This document shows, piece after piece, positions 34,793 to 46,145 of a stretch of DNA of 64,000 nt (position 1 is the first letter of the stretch; every line of letters begins with the position of its first letter). A program made the translations under genes and the position numbers. The notes below the pieces were generated by a model. That model worked only from the letters and a program-made list of their open reading frames with translations, was not told the origin of the DNA and did no database searches. This DNA is from Athripsodes cinereus (Eukaryota > Arthropoda > Insecta > Trichoptera > Leptoceridae), in the NCBI GenBank assembly GCA_947579605.1, contig OX388321.1:16731614-16795613 (forward strand), written 5' to 3'.

Positions 34793-34950
34793 TTTTAATC
34801 TTTTGTTAGACCCAAAGGTCTCTTTCTTCAAGAGGTCCTCTTGCGATGTGTAGGCCCAGCTGTCCTTCGATCGTTTTGGGGGTCTTCCTGGTGGAAAAAA
34901 TCTATTATTGTAATTTCGTCGAATCTCGGAAATCTTTCTTCTTATTTCTT
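34793..34950 (-). pseudogene. Possible LINE C-terminal remnant
   Basis: Higher GC than its surroundings. One minus-strand frame reads PPGRPPKRSKDSWAYTS, reminiscent of the GRP.KRW block of LINE C-termini. No diagnostic motif beyond that. Confidence 0.35.
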
Positions 34951-34954
34951 ATTA

Positions 34955-35735
34955 CCATCACGGCATATCTCGTAGATGAAATAGATATAAAGTAAGAGCA
35001 ATTTATTTTTTCTCCAATATTTATGTTTTAAATTTCATGTTGAAAGTAACCGTGATTTTTTTCATCTCCATTATTAGATCTAACAGTCACGTCGGCGTGG
35101 GTACGTTGAAATAACGATGTATTTCTTACTTACTGGTTGGTATCACAGTTTTTGTTACATTTTTTTTCCAGATCTTGCTTGATCTCTTAGTCAAATTTTA
35201 TCCCAGATTATCCCTCTTTATTTTGCTCGCTGTACAATGTGGTTAGTTAACAAGTCTCCGATTTATAACATCATTTTTTCGCCTCCGGTTTAATTGTCAC
35301 CGGACGGAAAATTTTCTTGATTCGCAAGTCTTTAAAGTTGTCTTTAACTCTTAAGACATGATGGAGATGTTAAGCATATTGGGTACATCCGTATCTCCAT
35401 TGGGTACAATTTTTATTCATTTATGTAATCATTATAACTTTTACATAATCGTTTTTATTCAAAATTTCTCTTGATTTTTATTCTTACTTTACCCTTAAAC
35501 AAAAATGATTGAAAGAACACACTTATCTATTCAATTTAGTGTTTATATCTAAGTTTCCGAAAGTTTGAAAAGCTCTGATAAAGTTGTTATAAGGTTAGAA
35601 TATTCGATTAAAATTATCAAGATGCTTACAGGCTATACTTCTCCTAGTGAGATAACCATAGATTACCATATATAATATGTTATTTTGTGATTGAAAGATT
35701 TCCATCGAGTTCATAATTCTTATTGAAGACTTATT
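34955..35735. other. AT-rich spacer, short CATCACGG remnant at the left
   Basis: TTATTACCATCACGGCATAT at 34953-34972 is the 3' end of a CATCACGG copy. The rest shows nothing recognisable. Confidence 0.5.
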
Positions 35736-35739
35736 CACC

Positions 35740-35833
35740 ATCAAATTAATATGAAACCAGATACTTGCTGATCATCACAAGTTAAAATCAAATTAACATG
35801 AAACCAGATACTTGCTGATCATCACAAGTTAAA
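35740..35833. repeat. 47-base tandem duplication
   Basis: Two adjacent copies (35740-35786 and 35787-35833), beginning ATCAAATTAA and ending CATCACAAGTTAAA, differ at one base (TATG against CATG). A recent local duplication. Confidence 0.95.
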
Positions 35834-36784
35834 ATGTTGCAATCACAGTGTTATACTTGAATCTTGTCATTTTCATAATGATTAATTCACAATTATAATA
35901 TTCGTAGCACAAACTATCTTCAATAAACATAATACCTGCTAGTAATTAATAATTATTGTATTATTGATAACACAATTATAATATTGTTTACAGCAATGTA
36001 TTATATTATCTAACAAGTGGACGAGACTATATTATAATACATACAACAAATGGTCCTTTGATTTTATGTATATGGATTTCGTGCGTTCAATGTTGATTCA
36101 CTCTATTGATCTCATAATTGGCTGCTCAATACAACATTGCTAGGTAATTATATTGTATTATATTGTAAGTACTTGTTGTACCTACGTACCTACATGTATA
36201 ATTATAATTGAAGGATCGTATTCTGTGCCTATAACAGACATATACCCGCATATTATTTATTACCTGCAGGCTTTGATACGATGATTAAAGGACAACATAG
36301 ATAAACACTAATATCTAAGCCCGTTATCAAAGCAATCAAGCTGAAAACGGTATTAATCAGTTTGTGATAGAAGATTATCTCATGTTTTAAGTACTTGAAT
36401 TTGCAAGATTTTCGTGTCATTCAAAGAGTTGATTCTAGCTGCTAAAAATGTGAGTGATGTCGATACGGCTAAAAGCTTTGAATACTTATTTATATATAAG
36501 TTTGGATAGATGGCACTCTTGCAGCTACCTGAACCCACATTTTCTCTTTCTTTTAAATTCAAAATAACAGTTAAACATCAATCAGTTTCATATTTTTTTT
36601 CATTCCGACTAAAATACAGTGTAGTTTATTTAATTATGTTGTTTTTAGTGTTTACTGTGCTAAAGATTAAATAATAAATTGTAAAAATAGAAACATACAA
36701 ACCCAATCTAATAAAAAATTGTGACAAAAATATTTTACCAAACTTGTATTATAAAAGTGGTAAAGAATAAATTATAATGTGAAA

Positions 36785-36860
36785 TAATAGTGCAAATGCG
36801 CCCTTGAGATTATTTGAATCATGAAAACGGCGCATTATAATTATCCAATAATAATATTAT
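36785..36860 (+). repeat. CR1-like LINE 3' UTR fragment
   Basis: AATGCGCCCTTGAGATTATT, GAAAACGGCGC and AATTATCCAATAATAATATT follow the 3' UTR and tail of 31298-31365 and 11535-11600. No coding part is attached. Confidence 0.65.
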
Positions 36861-37080
36861 AACACCACGGTATATTCTAAAGGTAAGACATCCAATAGAC
36901 TCACTGCAAGAAATTTAGAAAAGTATTCATGATTACTGGTAAACTTTTCATTACTAAATTGACGTCAATTAATCTTACACATGGTGTTTGGTATTCGTCA
37001 CTGGAGTAGTTGCAGAAAAATAGAAAAGATTAAGGCATATAGTTTCGAAGAGAAGATAGGATAAAAAAAATTGAAGTACA
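36861..37080. other. Short AT-rich gap with weak CATCACGG trace
   Basis: ACACCACGGTATATTCTAAA and CCAATAGACTCACTGCAAG near 36865-36910 resemble a very decayed CATCACGG copy. Confidence 0.35.
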
Positions 37081-37085
37081 TGATT

Positions 37086-37456
37086 TGTCCTTCTTCTTCG
37101 CCCTCACCTTTATCCAATTTACTTGAGGTCGGCATTCCTAGTCCTCATCTTCCAAGTTTTCCGATCCCCTGCATCCTCCGAGCGCAACTTTGCCTCCTTC
37201 AGGTCTCTGGCAATTGAGGACATCCAGGTGGTCACTGGTTTGCCTGGTCTTATAGGTCCTACTTCTACGTCCATTGTCTTTTGATCATATTATTCTGTGG
37301 TAGTCTCAAAATGTGTCCGTACCATCTTAATCTGTTTTCGGTTAGTTTTTCGCTGATGTGAGCGACTTTGAAACTACCACGGATATGGTCATTTCTAAAA
37401 TTTGAGTATGACATTTTAAAAATATTTAGCAAGCATAATATTGTAAAAGTCTTCAT
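37086..37456 (-). pseudogene. LINE reverse transcriptase C-terminal remnant
   Basis: The minus strand reads FKVAHISEKLTENRLRWYGH then ILRLP, followed in another frame by the end VTTWMSSIARDLKEAKLRSE and AGDRKTWKMRTRNADLK-stop. These are typical RTE-like C-terminal motifs; the frameshift shows decay. Partial relatives are at 32170-32345 and 59290-59440. The GAAGAAGAAG run after the stop is its 3' tail. Confidence 0.75.
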
Positions 37457-39590
37457 TTCTTAATGAAGATATGTCTGAAAGAAATCACAGAATCCAAAAA
37501 CACGAGATATGTATTATGATGGATAGGATAATTAACATATAAAAGCAATCTTCCATATAAATGACTTATGAATATCATGAAGATTATGAGTAACATCTTA
37601 GTATCAGTCACAACTCAAATACATAATATATTTTTATGTCTGTAACTACAAGCTTCTCAATCTCACGAATGTTTTCTCCGAAATGATCCAACGCAATCAT
37701 AAACATGAGACAATAATAATATTATCTGCCAATATTTAATATTACATTTCGACATATTGAGACACATCGTTTTACCGAAACGATAGACGAAACATAGTTG
37801 GACGAAAACTCGAGAAATATTTTCTTATTTAAAAAAAACTATATTAAAGATAAAATTTGTTTAGAAATATTGCATTTTAAGAGTAATTCCTTTTTGTTTT
37901 TCATTCTAAAACGATTTTTTATATTCTATCTACTAAAAATAAATCAGTAAGAGGAAAAAACTCGTTAATATCAATTCCTGATGATGCAAACCCGCAGTTT
38001 ACGAAACCGAACATATTGTTTTGTAGGAAAAAGCTTTCATTTTCTTTTTTATAACAATTTTTCTAAATCTTAGTTTAAGTTTTTCTATGGGAAAGTCCTA
38101 TGATTCGATATAATCAGTTCAGCGTAGAGATCTCACATAAGAGATCAAGCTTTACTAGAACTCCAATGTTTTGAAACATTTATATGCCAAGGGCTTCACA
38201 CTCATGAATATGTTATAGAGCTTAGAAAATTGTGTACTCTAATACATTACTACTACATCTCAAACAATATCACATCTCCCACAAGTCATAATAATGCGAC
38301 ATAATATTACGTCGTAATAAAAACAATACGTCATATTGCTGTACAATTTTCATTAAAAATAGAAATAATAATTCGCATCATAATTCGTTATTCTTTACGT
38401 TTCAAAGTGAAACACAGAGTGGGGAATTTACGCAAATGAATCAATTTGGTCACATCTTCACATGACATATTTAACGCTGTGATATTATTCTCATAGGATC
38501 GGTGTTTAGTGAAAAAAGCCCATTTGGTTCATCAAACTGGAAGAAAACAATACTATTTTGTATCAAATATTTTATCATCGAAAATTGTGTCAAAATGACC
38601 CATCCAAAACTATTATCTCCCTGTTTCACAGAAACGGCACCTCATTACAACGTGTATTTATGCTCCATTTGAAAGTTTCAACATTTCAATGTTGTTTAAA
38701 AATAAAACAATTTTGACTTACTTACTTGAGTAACTCAAAGCATCATAGTATGAGTATAAATAAATTGAGTTTTAACTGAATTCCAGACTGTTGCAAATTC
38801 GTATAAGATTTGTGGCACATTTTTCAGAACTAATCTTCTTCAATAATTCTCAGAATATGCTGTCTGCCATGATAATCATAATAATATAAAAATGTCTGAG
38901 AAATAATATTTTGACTAAAACCTCACAGAGAATATTTATATACATAAGTCTTATTGGTATAAAATATGTAACATTTCAGACTTGTGCTGTCAACTCTCAG
39001 CGTTTTGGGATATATATTTTTTTTCTTCAATATCTACATATTATTCTACAACTCTTTTCTGCTCTTATTTTCTTGACAGGTTGTTAAAGATTCATAAAAT
39101 AAATTCATACATTGACATATAAATATTTTTTGACGTATGAAATTTTTCGTAATACCTACCAGTTTTTTTTTTTTTGAAAATGTATTTTTATTTTCATACA
39201 TATTATTTAGGTGACGTAAGAATTGCTTAATTTTTTTGAAAGATGTAACTAAAAAAAATCTAATTTCGTTGACATCACATATCTCGTAAGCTTCCAGAAG
39301 CCTTCCTCGTTAGTAGAAGCCTATTAAAGCGCATAGGTATAGTTAGTGTTTCGTTCATAATAACACAACTTAGAAGGTAGATCACAAAATAATTCCAAGT
39401 ATTTTTATTATTTATTAAAATTCTGCGTTTTCATCAATTTAAAAAATGTAAATTCACAGTTTTTTCTTTGTCGGAGAAATTCCAAATTTGGTGTCTGAAA
39501 AGCATTAGATTGTGAAAAAAGATAATGACAAAAATATTTTGTAAAATATTTTGGAGTCATTTGCGTATTATGCCAGATAATTTTATAAGA
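37457..39590. other. AT-rich spacer, nothing certain
   Basis: ACATCTCCCACAAGTC at about 38270 could be a CATCACGG trace. No gene found. Confidence 0.4.
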
Positions 39591-39594
39591 AAAT

Positions 39595-39720
39595 GATATC
39601 TAATCATATCTCACAAGTGAGATAACCATCAGATTTTAATAAACACGCAAGCTGTCTTCTCCGTGCCATCAAAAAAATTAAGACATTTTATATAGGTGGC
39701 AAATCTCATCGCTATCAAAT
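39595..39720 (-). repeat. CATCACGG repeat, diverged
   Basis: CATATCTCACAAGTGAGATA, CTGTCTTCTCCGTGCCATCA and GGTGGCAAATCTCATCGCTA are in family order. Confidence 0.75.
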
Positions 39721-40148
39721 CAAATCATACACTTTTAAATCCTTAGACAAGGTATCTCGACCAAATGATATTTTCAAACATCATAATAATTTGGATAGCA
39801 GTTAAGTGAATACATAAAACAGAAAGATATTCTCCAAAACATAGTTCCACTAAAAGTTTACATACTTACCCACTTATTTTTTCATCATATGCAAAAGAGC
39901 ATTTTTATACTTTAATAATATAACGCGGTTTCCGTAGACCCTTCTGGATTACGAGTATTATTATATTCTTTGATTCAGATGTACAGAGATCTCAGAAAAA
40001 TATTTTTACATGTAGACTTCCTAAGATAGAATACTATGAAGTATTTTGAGAGGACAACACTGTCAGCAAAATATTATAAATACTTTGTTTTCTTAAATGT
40101 GGTTCAAGCACTTGAATGGTGGTTGATTTTTTTGTCTTATTTATAACA
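39721..40148. other. AT-rich spacer, nothing recognised
   Basis: No gene or assignable repeat found. Confidence 0.45.
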
Positions 40149-40149
40149 T

Positions 40150-40285
40150 AACATATAAAGACAATTCACACATACCGAGCTAGTTCCAAACTGAGATATG
40201 AATCTTGTATTATGGGTACTAACACGACGATACACGTATATACATACAATGTACTGAACATATATACATACATATAAACAAATAA
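40150..40285 (-). mobile_element. SINE-A, 3' half
   Basis: ACACATACCGAGCTAGTTCC, GATATGAATCTTGTATTATG, GGTACTAACACGACGATACA and TGTACTGAACATATA are the reverse complement of the 3' half of 51940-52210. The tRNA-like head is missing. Confidence 0.8.
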
Positions 40286-40289
40286 ACGT

Positions 40290-41695
40290 GCATAATCCAT
40301 TTCAATAGATTAGGCTTCTTTATTTTCTTTAATACTGTGCACTGTGCATGAATGATCATTCAGTTCATGGCTTTATTTTGCATTACAACATCTACCAAAA
40401 ACAGCTACCAGACTTTTTGCGTACAATAAATATGCATGTATTTTGTATAGTACATGGACATAATCAATAAAAAGAGAAAATTTCCAATTTGCAAATCTGT
40501 TTATTTTCTAAACTGATAACATAATTTATTTTTAAATTAAATATTAGAAGCAAAATGAAATTCACAAAGGATTTTTCCTGTGAATTCTTTGATTTTTTTT
40601 TCAGTTATTACGATTAGGTACTTTGTCCACAGAGAAGTTGAAAATCTTATCTACAAATTCGAATGTACAAGTTACTCGTCACAATATTTTTTTCTTTAAT
40701 CTTTTCTTACACACATAATGTGCTGATGAAAATAGATAATATTATTTTTGTGTTACAATTTGAATAACACTCCCTCCTGGTTCTTCCATTGGATACTCCA
40801 TCTGAATAAATTTTCATTTCTACAATTTGACTTATACCATCTTATTTCCTTCGCCTTCCGCTCTATGTACATACATATCTACATATTATCTTCTATCATT
40901 TCCACACATTCGAGATCTTTATACATTTAATAACATTTTTTGCCAATGTAGCATTTTTGGTTAACTTATACCTACCATATTTTCCTTGAAATATCTGAAT
41001 CAAGTTCCCAGTTTTCTATGTATATACTTTTTATTTACGATGTTTGCTACGGGAAAATATTATTGGATATGATTAAGTTCTTATTTTGCTGTTCGTTTTC
41101 TTCTTGTTGTTTCACTGATTCGTATTAATAGAGATTGATAAACTACATTAGTAATATTAGTTTCTGATCGGTCTGTGAAGGACGGCAGCTATCTTCTGAT
41201 AATCTGAACCTTTTGCTGATTCGATATTATCCTTATGTTCTTTGTTTAGTAAAAACATCTTTTTGTATGTGAAGATAATTAAGATTGTGTTTTCTCGATT
41301 CCAAGCTGTTTTTTTTTTATATATTTTACGTAGAATATATTTCACAAGATTATATAATTTAGTTTTTGTAATTCGTTTGGAAAATTAATTAAAAATCCAT
41401 GAATAAGATCACATTCAAATATATAATATGATCACTGCCAGAAAACTAGATGATTTTAATTTATAAAATTTATTATATTTTAATATGTTATTTTATTTGA
41501 AATCGCTGTGTGGCTAAAAATATTTTTGGTATATGTACCCAATAAAGGTGAAGCCTTATTAAAATTTCGTGTACCTACAAAATTCACAAAGCTTTGCTTT
41601 ACTGCAAGTATATAGGTAATTCTTACAAACAACTTAAAGCCTTAGGGATAAGTATTTCAGACAAAAAATATTCATGAAACATTACTGTTATTTTT
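40290..41695. other. AT-rich DNA, probably 5' intron of the 41.7-kb gene
   Basis: No repeats or ORFs of note. The last bases are a pyrimidine-rich acceptor tract. Confidence 0.4.
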
Positions 41696-41699
41696 TCAG

Positions 41700-41965
41700 A
41701 AGTAACTCCTCGGTCGCATGGATAATCCCGCAGTGACGGTGAGCGGTGACTCCTATCAGGCACCAGGCCATACTTCTTCAAATAGATTCGCGAAATCCAG
41801 GAGTCAACAACAGAAAATATCAACAGAAACAATTGATGATAGGACAAAGGAAAGTATTGTTATTAGCACAGAATATCCATATCTGCCTGAACCGGCTGCT
41901 CAAAGACTGAGGATTGAACCGGAGGAAATCGCTCGAGTTGGCTCAGGCAACAACGACCATAACAG
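41700..41965 (+). CDS. First coding exon of an unrecognised proline-rich protein
   Basis: Acceptor TTATTTTTTCAG ends at 41699 and donor GTATGT starts at 41966. Coding begins at the ATG at 41718; an in-frame TAA at 41703-41705 precedes it, so the 18 bases before the ATG are 5' UTR and at least one upstream non-coding exon must exist. The exon encodes residues 1-82 plus two bases of the next codon (phase 2): MDNPAVTVSGDSYQ..., a Ser/Thr/Gln-rich hydrophilic start, then YPYLPEPAAQRLRIEPEEIA. GC content is far above the neighbourhood. No signal peptide, membrane segment or known domain is visible, so it is likely a disordered cytoplasmic or nuclear N-terminus. Family unknown to me. Confidence 0.85.
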
Positions 41966-42391
41966 GTATGTTCTTCTTCTCCAATATTTATCTTCCAAGT
42001 TGTTTTACATTAGTTGGCTCGTATTGTTCTTATTTCTTTATATCTTCTCCTTGATATAAAGTGGTTTGAGATATTGTGCGCAAACAGAAACATTATTATA
42101 AAAGATACCTATTGTCTGCTTTACTTTGCCCATTATATTGATATTAGCCATAAAGGATACTATTTCTTTAGAAACGTACAACATTCAGATGGTTCTATGC
42201 AACCTGTACTTAGTTTACTTACTTGGGTTCTTAAGCGTCGTCTATTATGGCTTCGTTCGTTGCAATTTTCCTTCAATACGGGGCTTCAATTTTCTGTCGT
42301 AGCAGACTCTCTTTGTTCTTGCACTTTTTTTTATTTTTCTAATGTCAACTTATAATAATAATATCTACAATATTTTCTTTTATTTTACCAG

Positions 42392-42566
42392 TGGCGCCAC
42401 CATGTGGGAGATGGAGGCGGGCGACAGGGCCGGCGACTGTGACTGCCTGGGCCCACCTCCACAATTCTTATTACCTCCACCGCCTAGACCACCCCTGCTT
42501 CAGCCACCAGATTATTTTTGCACAGACGATCCCATTCCGGATCTGGAAGCCTGCGATGCTGGACAG
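42392..42566 (+). CDS. Second coding exon of the same protein, proline-rich
   Basis: Acceptor TTTTATTTTACCAG ends at 42391 and donor GTATGT starts at 42567. The exon joins in phase: AG from the previous exon plus T gives Ser, then GATMWEMEAGDRAGDCDCLG, a run FLLPPPPRPPLLQPP and an acidic end DDPIPDLEACDAGQ. It ends in phase 0. The two exons give 141 codons without a stop. Intron between them is 426 bases. The poly-proline stretch could bind SH3/WW/EVH1 domains. Long proline-rich cytoplasmic N-termini occur for example in teneurins, but I see nothing diagnostic. The following exon was not found in the remaining 21 kb. Confidence 0.85.
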
Positions 42567-42659
42567 GTATGTTACCTACTATTACTGGTCTATTCAAACA
42601 CATTATAAAATAAACCTCTCATATTTACATTATATTTATTTAATTCAGCAAAGTGCATT

Positions 42660-42722
42660 AACATTAACGGCTACCCCACTTGTGGGATATGCCGTGATGG
42701 TATAGTAGTAGTAGTAGTAGCA
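42660..42722 (+). repeat. CATCACGG repeat, 3' end with (GTA)n tail
   Basis: GGCTACCCCACTTGTGGGAT, ATGCCGTGATGGTATAGTAG, then further GTA units. The insertion lies in the intron right after the second coding exon. Confidence 0.85.
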
Positions 42723-44028
42723 TTAACTGACTAGCACTTACAGTGTGAAATAAAACATATACTTGTTACAAAATAAACAATGAAATGCCCTTAATTACCT
42801 ACTAAACTGTACGATAAAAACCATTAAAGTTAAACAAATCATTAGTGTTCAAGCATTTATCCAAAATATGATGGCATGCACATGATCTAAACTCAGTGCT
42901 TTTATTTTTGCCTCTTAATTTTCTAACGTTCGTTTTTTCCTATCTTTAATACTTCAATAATACAACAATAGTACTAATGTTACCTAGTTGTGTTTTTTGT
43001 TTTTTTATTGATTGGTTTATTGTTTTGTAATTGAAGACTGTATTATTTTTTGTTCATGTTATTTGTAAAAAGGCGCAAGCCGTATGTGTCATAAATAAAT
43101 AAATATCAGACAAAAATATATCATTTAGCGTTCTACAGCATTAAACCGCTTACCTCTGAAACTGCTCACAACGCTCTTGATTTCGTCAAACCATCTTGTC
43201 CACCCTCACCCATAATATCTTTATGTAATTTAGGTGAAAATTATCACAAATTGTTTTTATTTTTTATATGAAAATTCCTATCGAAAGCTTTTTATTTGTA
43301 ATTCAACATTTGTAAGTTACTCCATATTATTATTATTATTATTATTATTTTCTTCTTTTTACAACACTGCTTTTATTTTATTTCTTGTTGTTGTTGTAAA
43401 GTTTTTTTTTTTCAAGTTATTATTTTTCCAATATCTCTAATGATCCTCGCTAAAAAAACTTTTTGCTGCCTTTGTGGAAATATAGTACTCTCTAGAAAAT
43501 GATTAATGTCTTAAATTACATACCGTTGTATATGAAAACCCTTTATTGTTAAATATTTTCATCCATGGCCTACAGCCATGATCAACCATATACCCAATAA
43601 TGAAATCGCAATAGCTTCATTTTTATCTTTTTTATTCTCTTTAAATTTATTTTGTGGTCTATTTTTAACGCAGTATCTTGTCCTTTTTATGTATTTTCAT
43701 CTATTTTTTATTTTCTCCTAACGATTAGTAAAAGTGTGTTATTATTGCACTAGTTTTAAATCCTGCTTCGCTCGGATAGTAAAAAATATCATAATCTATT
43801 ATAAAATAAATTCACAAATATCAGAAACTATTTTCACTAGTCAAGAAAAGAAAAAAAGGTTTCAAACAATTATTTTCTCAATTTTGTTTAAGGTGTTCGG
43901 GTCATTTTATAATTATTATGAAAAAGGGAGTGACAGCTTTTTTGAACTTCTTTAATATTCTTAAAATGTTTTTTTTTTTCACCAAGCCCATACATAATGA
44001 ATGGAAAGCTAAAACCTTTATTAATAAA
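42723..44028. other. AT-rich intron-like DNA
   Basis: No exon found. A (TTA)n run at about 43327-43350. AAATAAATAAATATC near 43100 is probably the end of a decayed LINE tail. Confidence 0.4.
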
Positions 44029-44031
44029 TCA

Positions 44032-44200
44032 ACATCATTATCATCTCCGTCTGTCCCTCAATCCTGAGGATCGTGACCATCATGCCTCGCTCTGTAGACC
44101 ATCTGTCTCCACCTTGAGCAATCCTCCGCCATGTGCAAGGCCCCATGCAGTGAACTCTGTAGGGCCTCCTTAATTTGGTCGCTCCATCTTTCTGATACTC
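44032..44200 (-). pseudogene. RTE LINE C-terminal remnant with (ATG)n-type tail
   Basis: The minus strand reads ERWSDQIKEALQSSLHGA, MAEDCSRWRQMV and RHDGHDPQD-stop, the characteristic end of an RTE reverse transcriptase ('RWSD..K.....H.A..AEDR.RWR...R....HDPQD'). The 3' side carries ATGATAATGATG. About 50 codons remain in one frame. 5'-truncated, inactive. Confidence 0.85.
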
Positions 44201-45100
44201 AGCTCGAATGATGTTAGTAAATAAAACACCTTAAATTACATATAATACACATACTACACCATAGCGTTAATCAATGCATGTTGGCTTAGATGGCGTTCGT
44301 TTCCGTATAACTCGTGTGAAAAAATTGTCTGCAGAGGATTAACAATATATACAAACGAACAAAGTGAAATATTTTTTGAGAACTTTTAATTTAATTTTAT
44401 TAATTGTCGTTTCTTTTATCTTTTGATCGTTGTGAAAGTTTCTTTTGTTAGTCGAATATTCTTCTTCTTCTAATTGCCAAGTTTTCCGGAGAATTGATGG
44501 ATGGAAATGTTAATTATAAGGGAAGATCTCTGAACGAATAAGATAATTAATACATATTCTCCAAAAAACTTTTGCTCAGTGTCTTCTGCCTCGAGGGCAG
44601 AGGTTGAAAACCTTCATAATTTAGGGGATACGAATTTCAAACGGGTACGTGAAATTATCTTACTTATTATTTAACGGAAAATCGAATTATCGGAAAAAGC
44701 AATTATGTTTTTTTTTATTATTTCTCGCATTTTTTCGTAATTTGCTCATTTTCTACCATATGTTTACAGAATCATAATTGTTTTTTCATAAACATTTTAT
44801 CCATAAAAAGTTTTGCCTTGTTTTACAAATGCTTCTTTTGTTATGTATATTATTTTCTTAAATGTATCTAATTTAGTCCAAAAGCCCTTCAACATTCTCT
44901 ACTCAATGCGTATCTTTGTCAACTTATTCCCACCTTATTCCTGGCTTTCAAATGTCCGTTGTATTGTCATTGAAACAATGTGTTATAATAGAGAGACGTC
45001 CAGGAAAACTTTGCGGACGAAAAATTATCGCACTTTTTTATTACGTATCTTCATTTATTTATTCATTTTTTACTACTCATTGATAGCATTACATACAATT
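44201..45100. other. AT-rich DNA, nothing recognised
   Basis: No exon, repeat family or RNA recognised. The 97-codon frame at 44813-45106 has chance-like composition. Confidence 0.4.
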
Positions 45101-45101
45101 T

Positions 45102-45183
45102 TATAGAAAAATGCATTCAAATAAGATATAATCACTATACAGAAGGCGAGTTTATCGCAAAGGCGTGGTCTCTTCCAACTAAT
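45102..45183 (-). repeat. LINE 3' tail (TTGGAAGA-ATCGC family)
   Basis: AGAAGGCGAGTTTATCGCAA, AGGCGTGGTCTCTTCCAACT. Reverse complement of the family end. Confidence 0.75.
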
Positions 45184-45317
45184 CCATCTTTACTATATAT
45201 TGATGAACAAATCATTTCACATTGATATTATGAATAATTATGAAATAAAAATTAATGCGCAGCTAGCGAGTTTGTCAATATAATACCTAATAATATTTCT
45301 TCGCACAGTAACATATA

Positions 45318-45405
45318 ATAAAAATAATAAACACTTTATTGTCAAAAATAAATTTTACAAAAGGCGTTCATATTGCCTTGAGGCAATGTCTTCCAGTCAA
45401 CCTAC
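45318..45405 (-). repeat. LINE 3' tail (GGCAATAAACCCGCC family)
   Basis: AATAATAAACACTTTATTGT, AAAAGGCGTTCATATTGCCT and TGAGGCAATGTCTTCCAGTC. Confidence 0.75.
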
Positions 45406-46040
45406 ATATTATAACAATACAGTAGCTATAACTAATGTGCATTAATATAGAACAAAAAGCTCGCAACGCCAATTGTAGAAAATATCGTGATGGTAAATAA
45501 TATGAAGCATAAAGAAATAATACTGTTGTATTGACACTATACACAATTGAGTATTTGTTTACGAATGTCAGGTACAAGGAATGCTATTTTCGTTTTCGCT
45601 GTTTCAAATAACGTGTATCTAATACTAGTAGTTATATATTATTTCCTTTATCAATTACGTTTCCTTAATTAAACAACACAGAGGTTAGAGAGAGCAAATT
45701 AGCCACGTCCCGCTTCTTGCTTCTATTTCTATTATTATTATAGACAAATCATCAATAACTTACAAACCTTCCTACATTCTACCCTTTATTGAATATCTAT
45801 CTAATAATATTATCTACTATCTTTGTTTACCAAACTTATTTCATTTGCACATACGAAGATATACGAATAAGTGGCAGTCAACATATCTACAATAGTTCTC
45901 AAACTTAATTGTAATTACCATGTGTCAAATGTTTCCTTTATTATTTACATAACCCTTGACTGATTTTACTCATCGATTAAACGCTGTTCTTGTTTTAAGA
46001 CTTCTTAAGCTTACCTACTAAACGTACTTTTCGAAAAGTA
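45406..46040. other. AT-rich DNA, nothing recognised
   Basis: No exon or assignable repeat found. Confidence 0.4.
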
Positions 46041-46046
46041 TTCTCT

Positions 46047-46145
46047 TAAGTGAAAGAAGCGAAAGAATGGTGTAAAGATAGATCAACATGGCATTCCGTT
46101 TTCTCTGCCTTTCCTACCTGGGACACGACGTGAGGGTATAGATAA
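46047..46145 (+). pseudogene. RTE-like LINE end (same family as 19985-20338)
   Basis: The frame VKEAKEWCKDRSTWHSVFSA then FPTWDTT-stop aligns with TEAKDVCKDRRKWRSILSAY of 19985-20338. Followed by GAGGGTATAGATA. Only the last 30 codons or so remain. Confidence 0.75.

Noticed and set aside
41157..41345. 62-codon minus-strand ORF rich in Lys and Ile near the gene
   Set aside because: Chance frame in AT-rich intron-like DNA.
42391..42705. Alternative 104-codon frame MAPPCGRWRRA... across the second coding exon
   Set aside because: Out of phase with the preceding exon and reads through the splice donor into a CATCACGG repeat.
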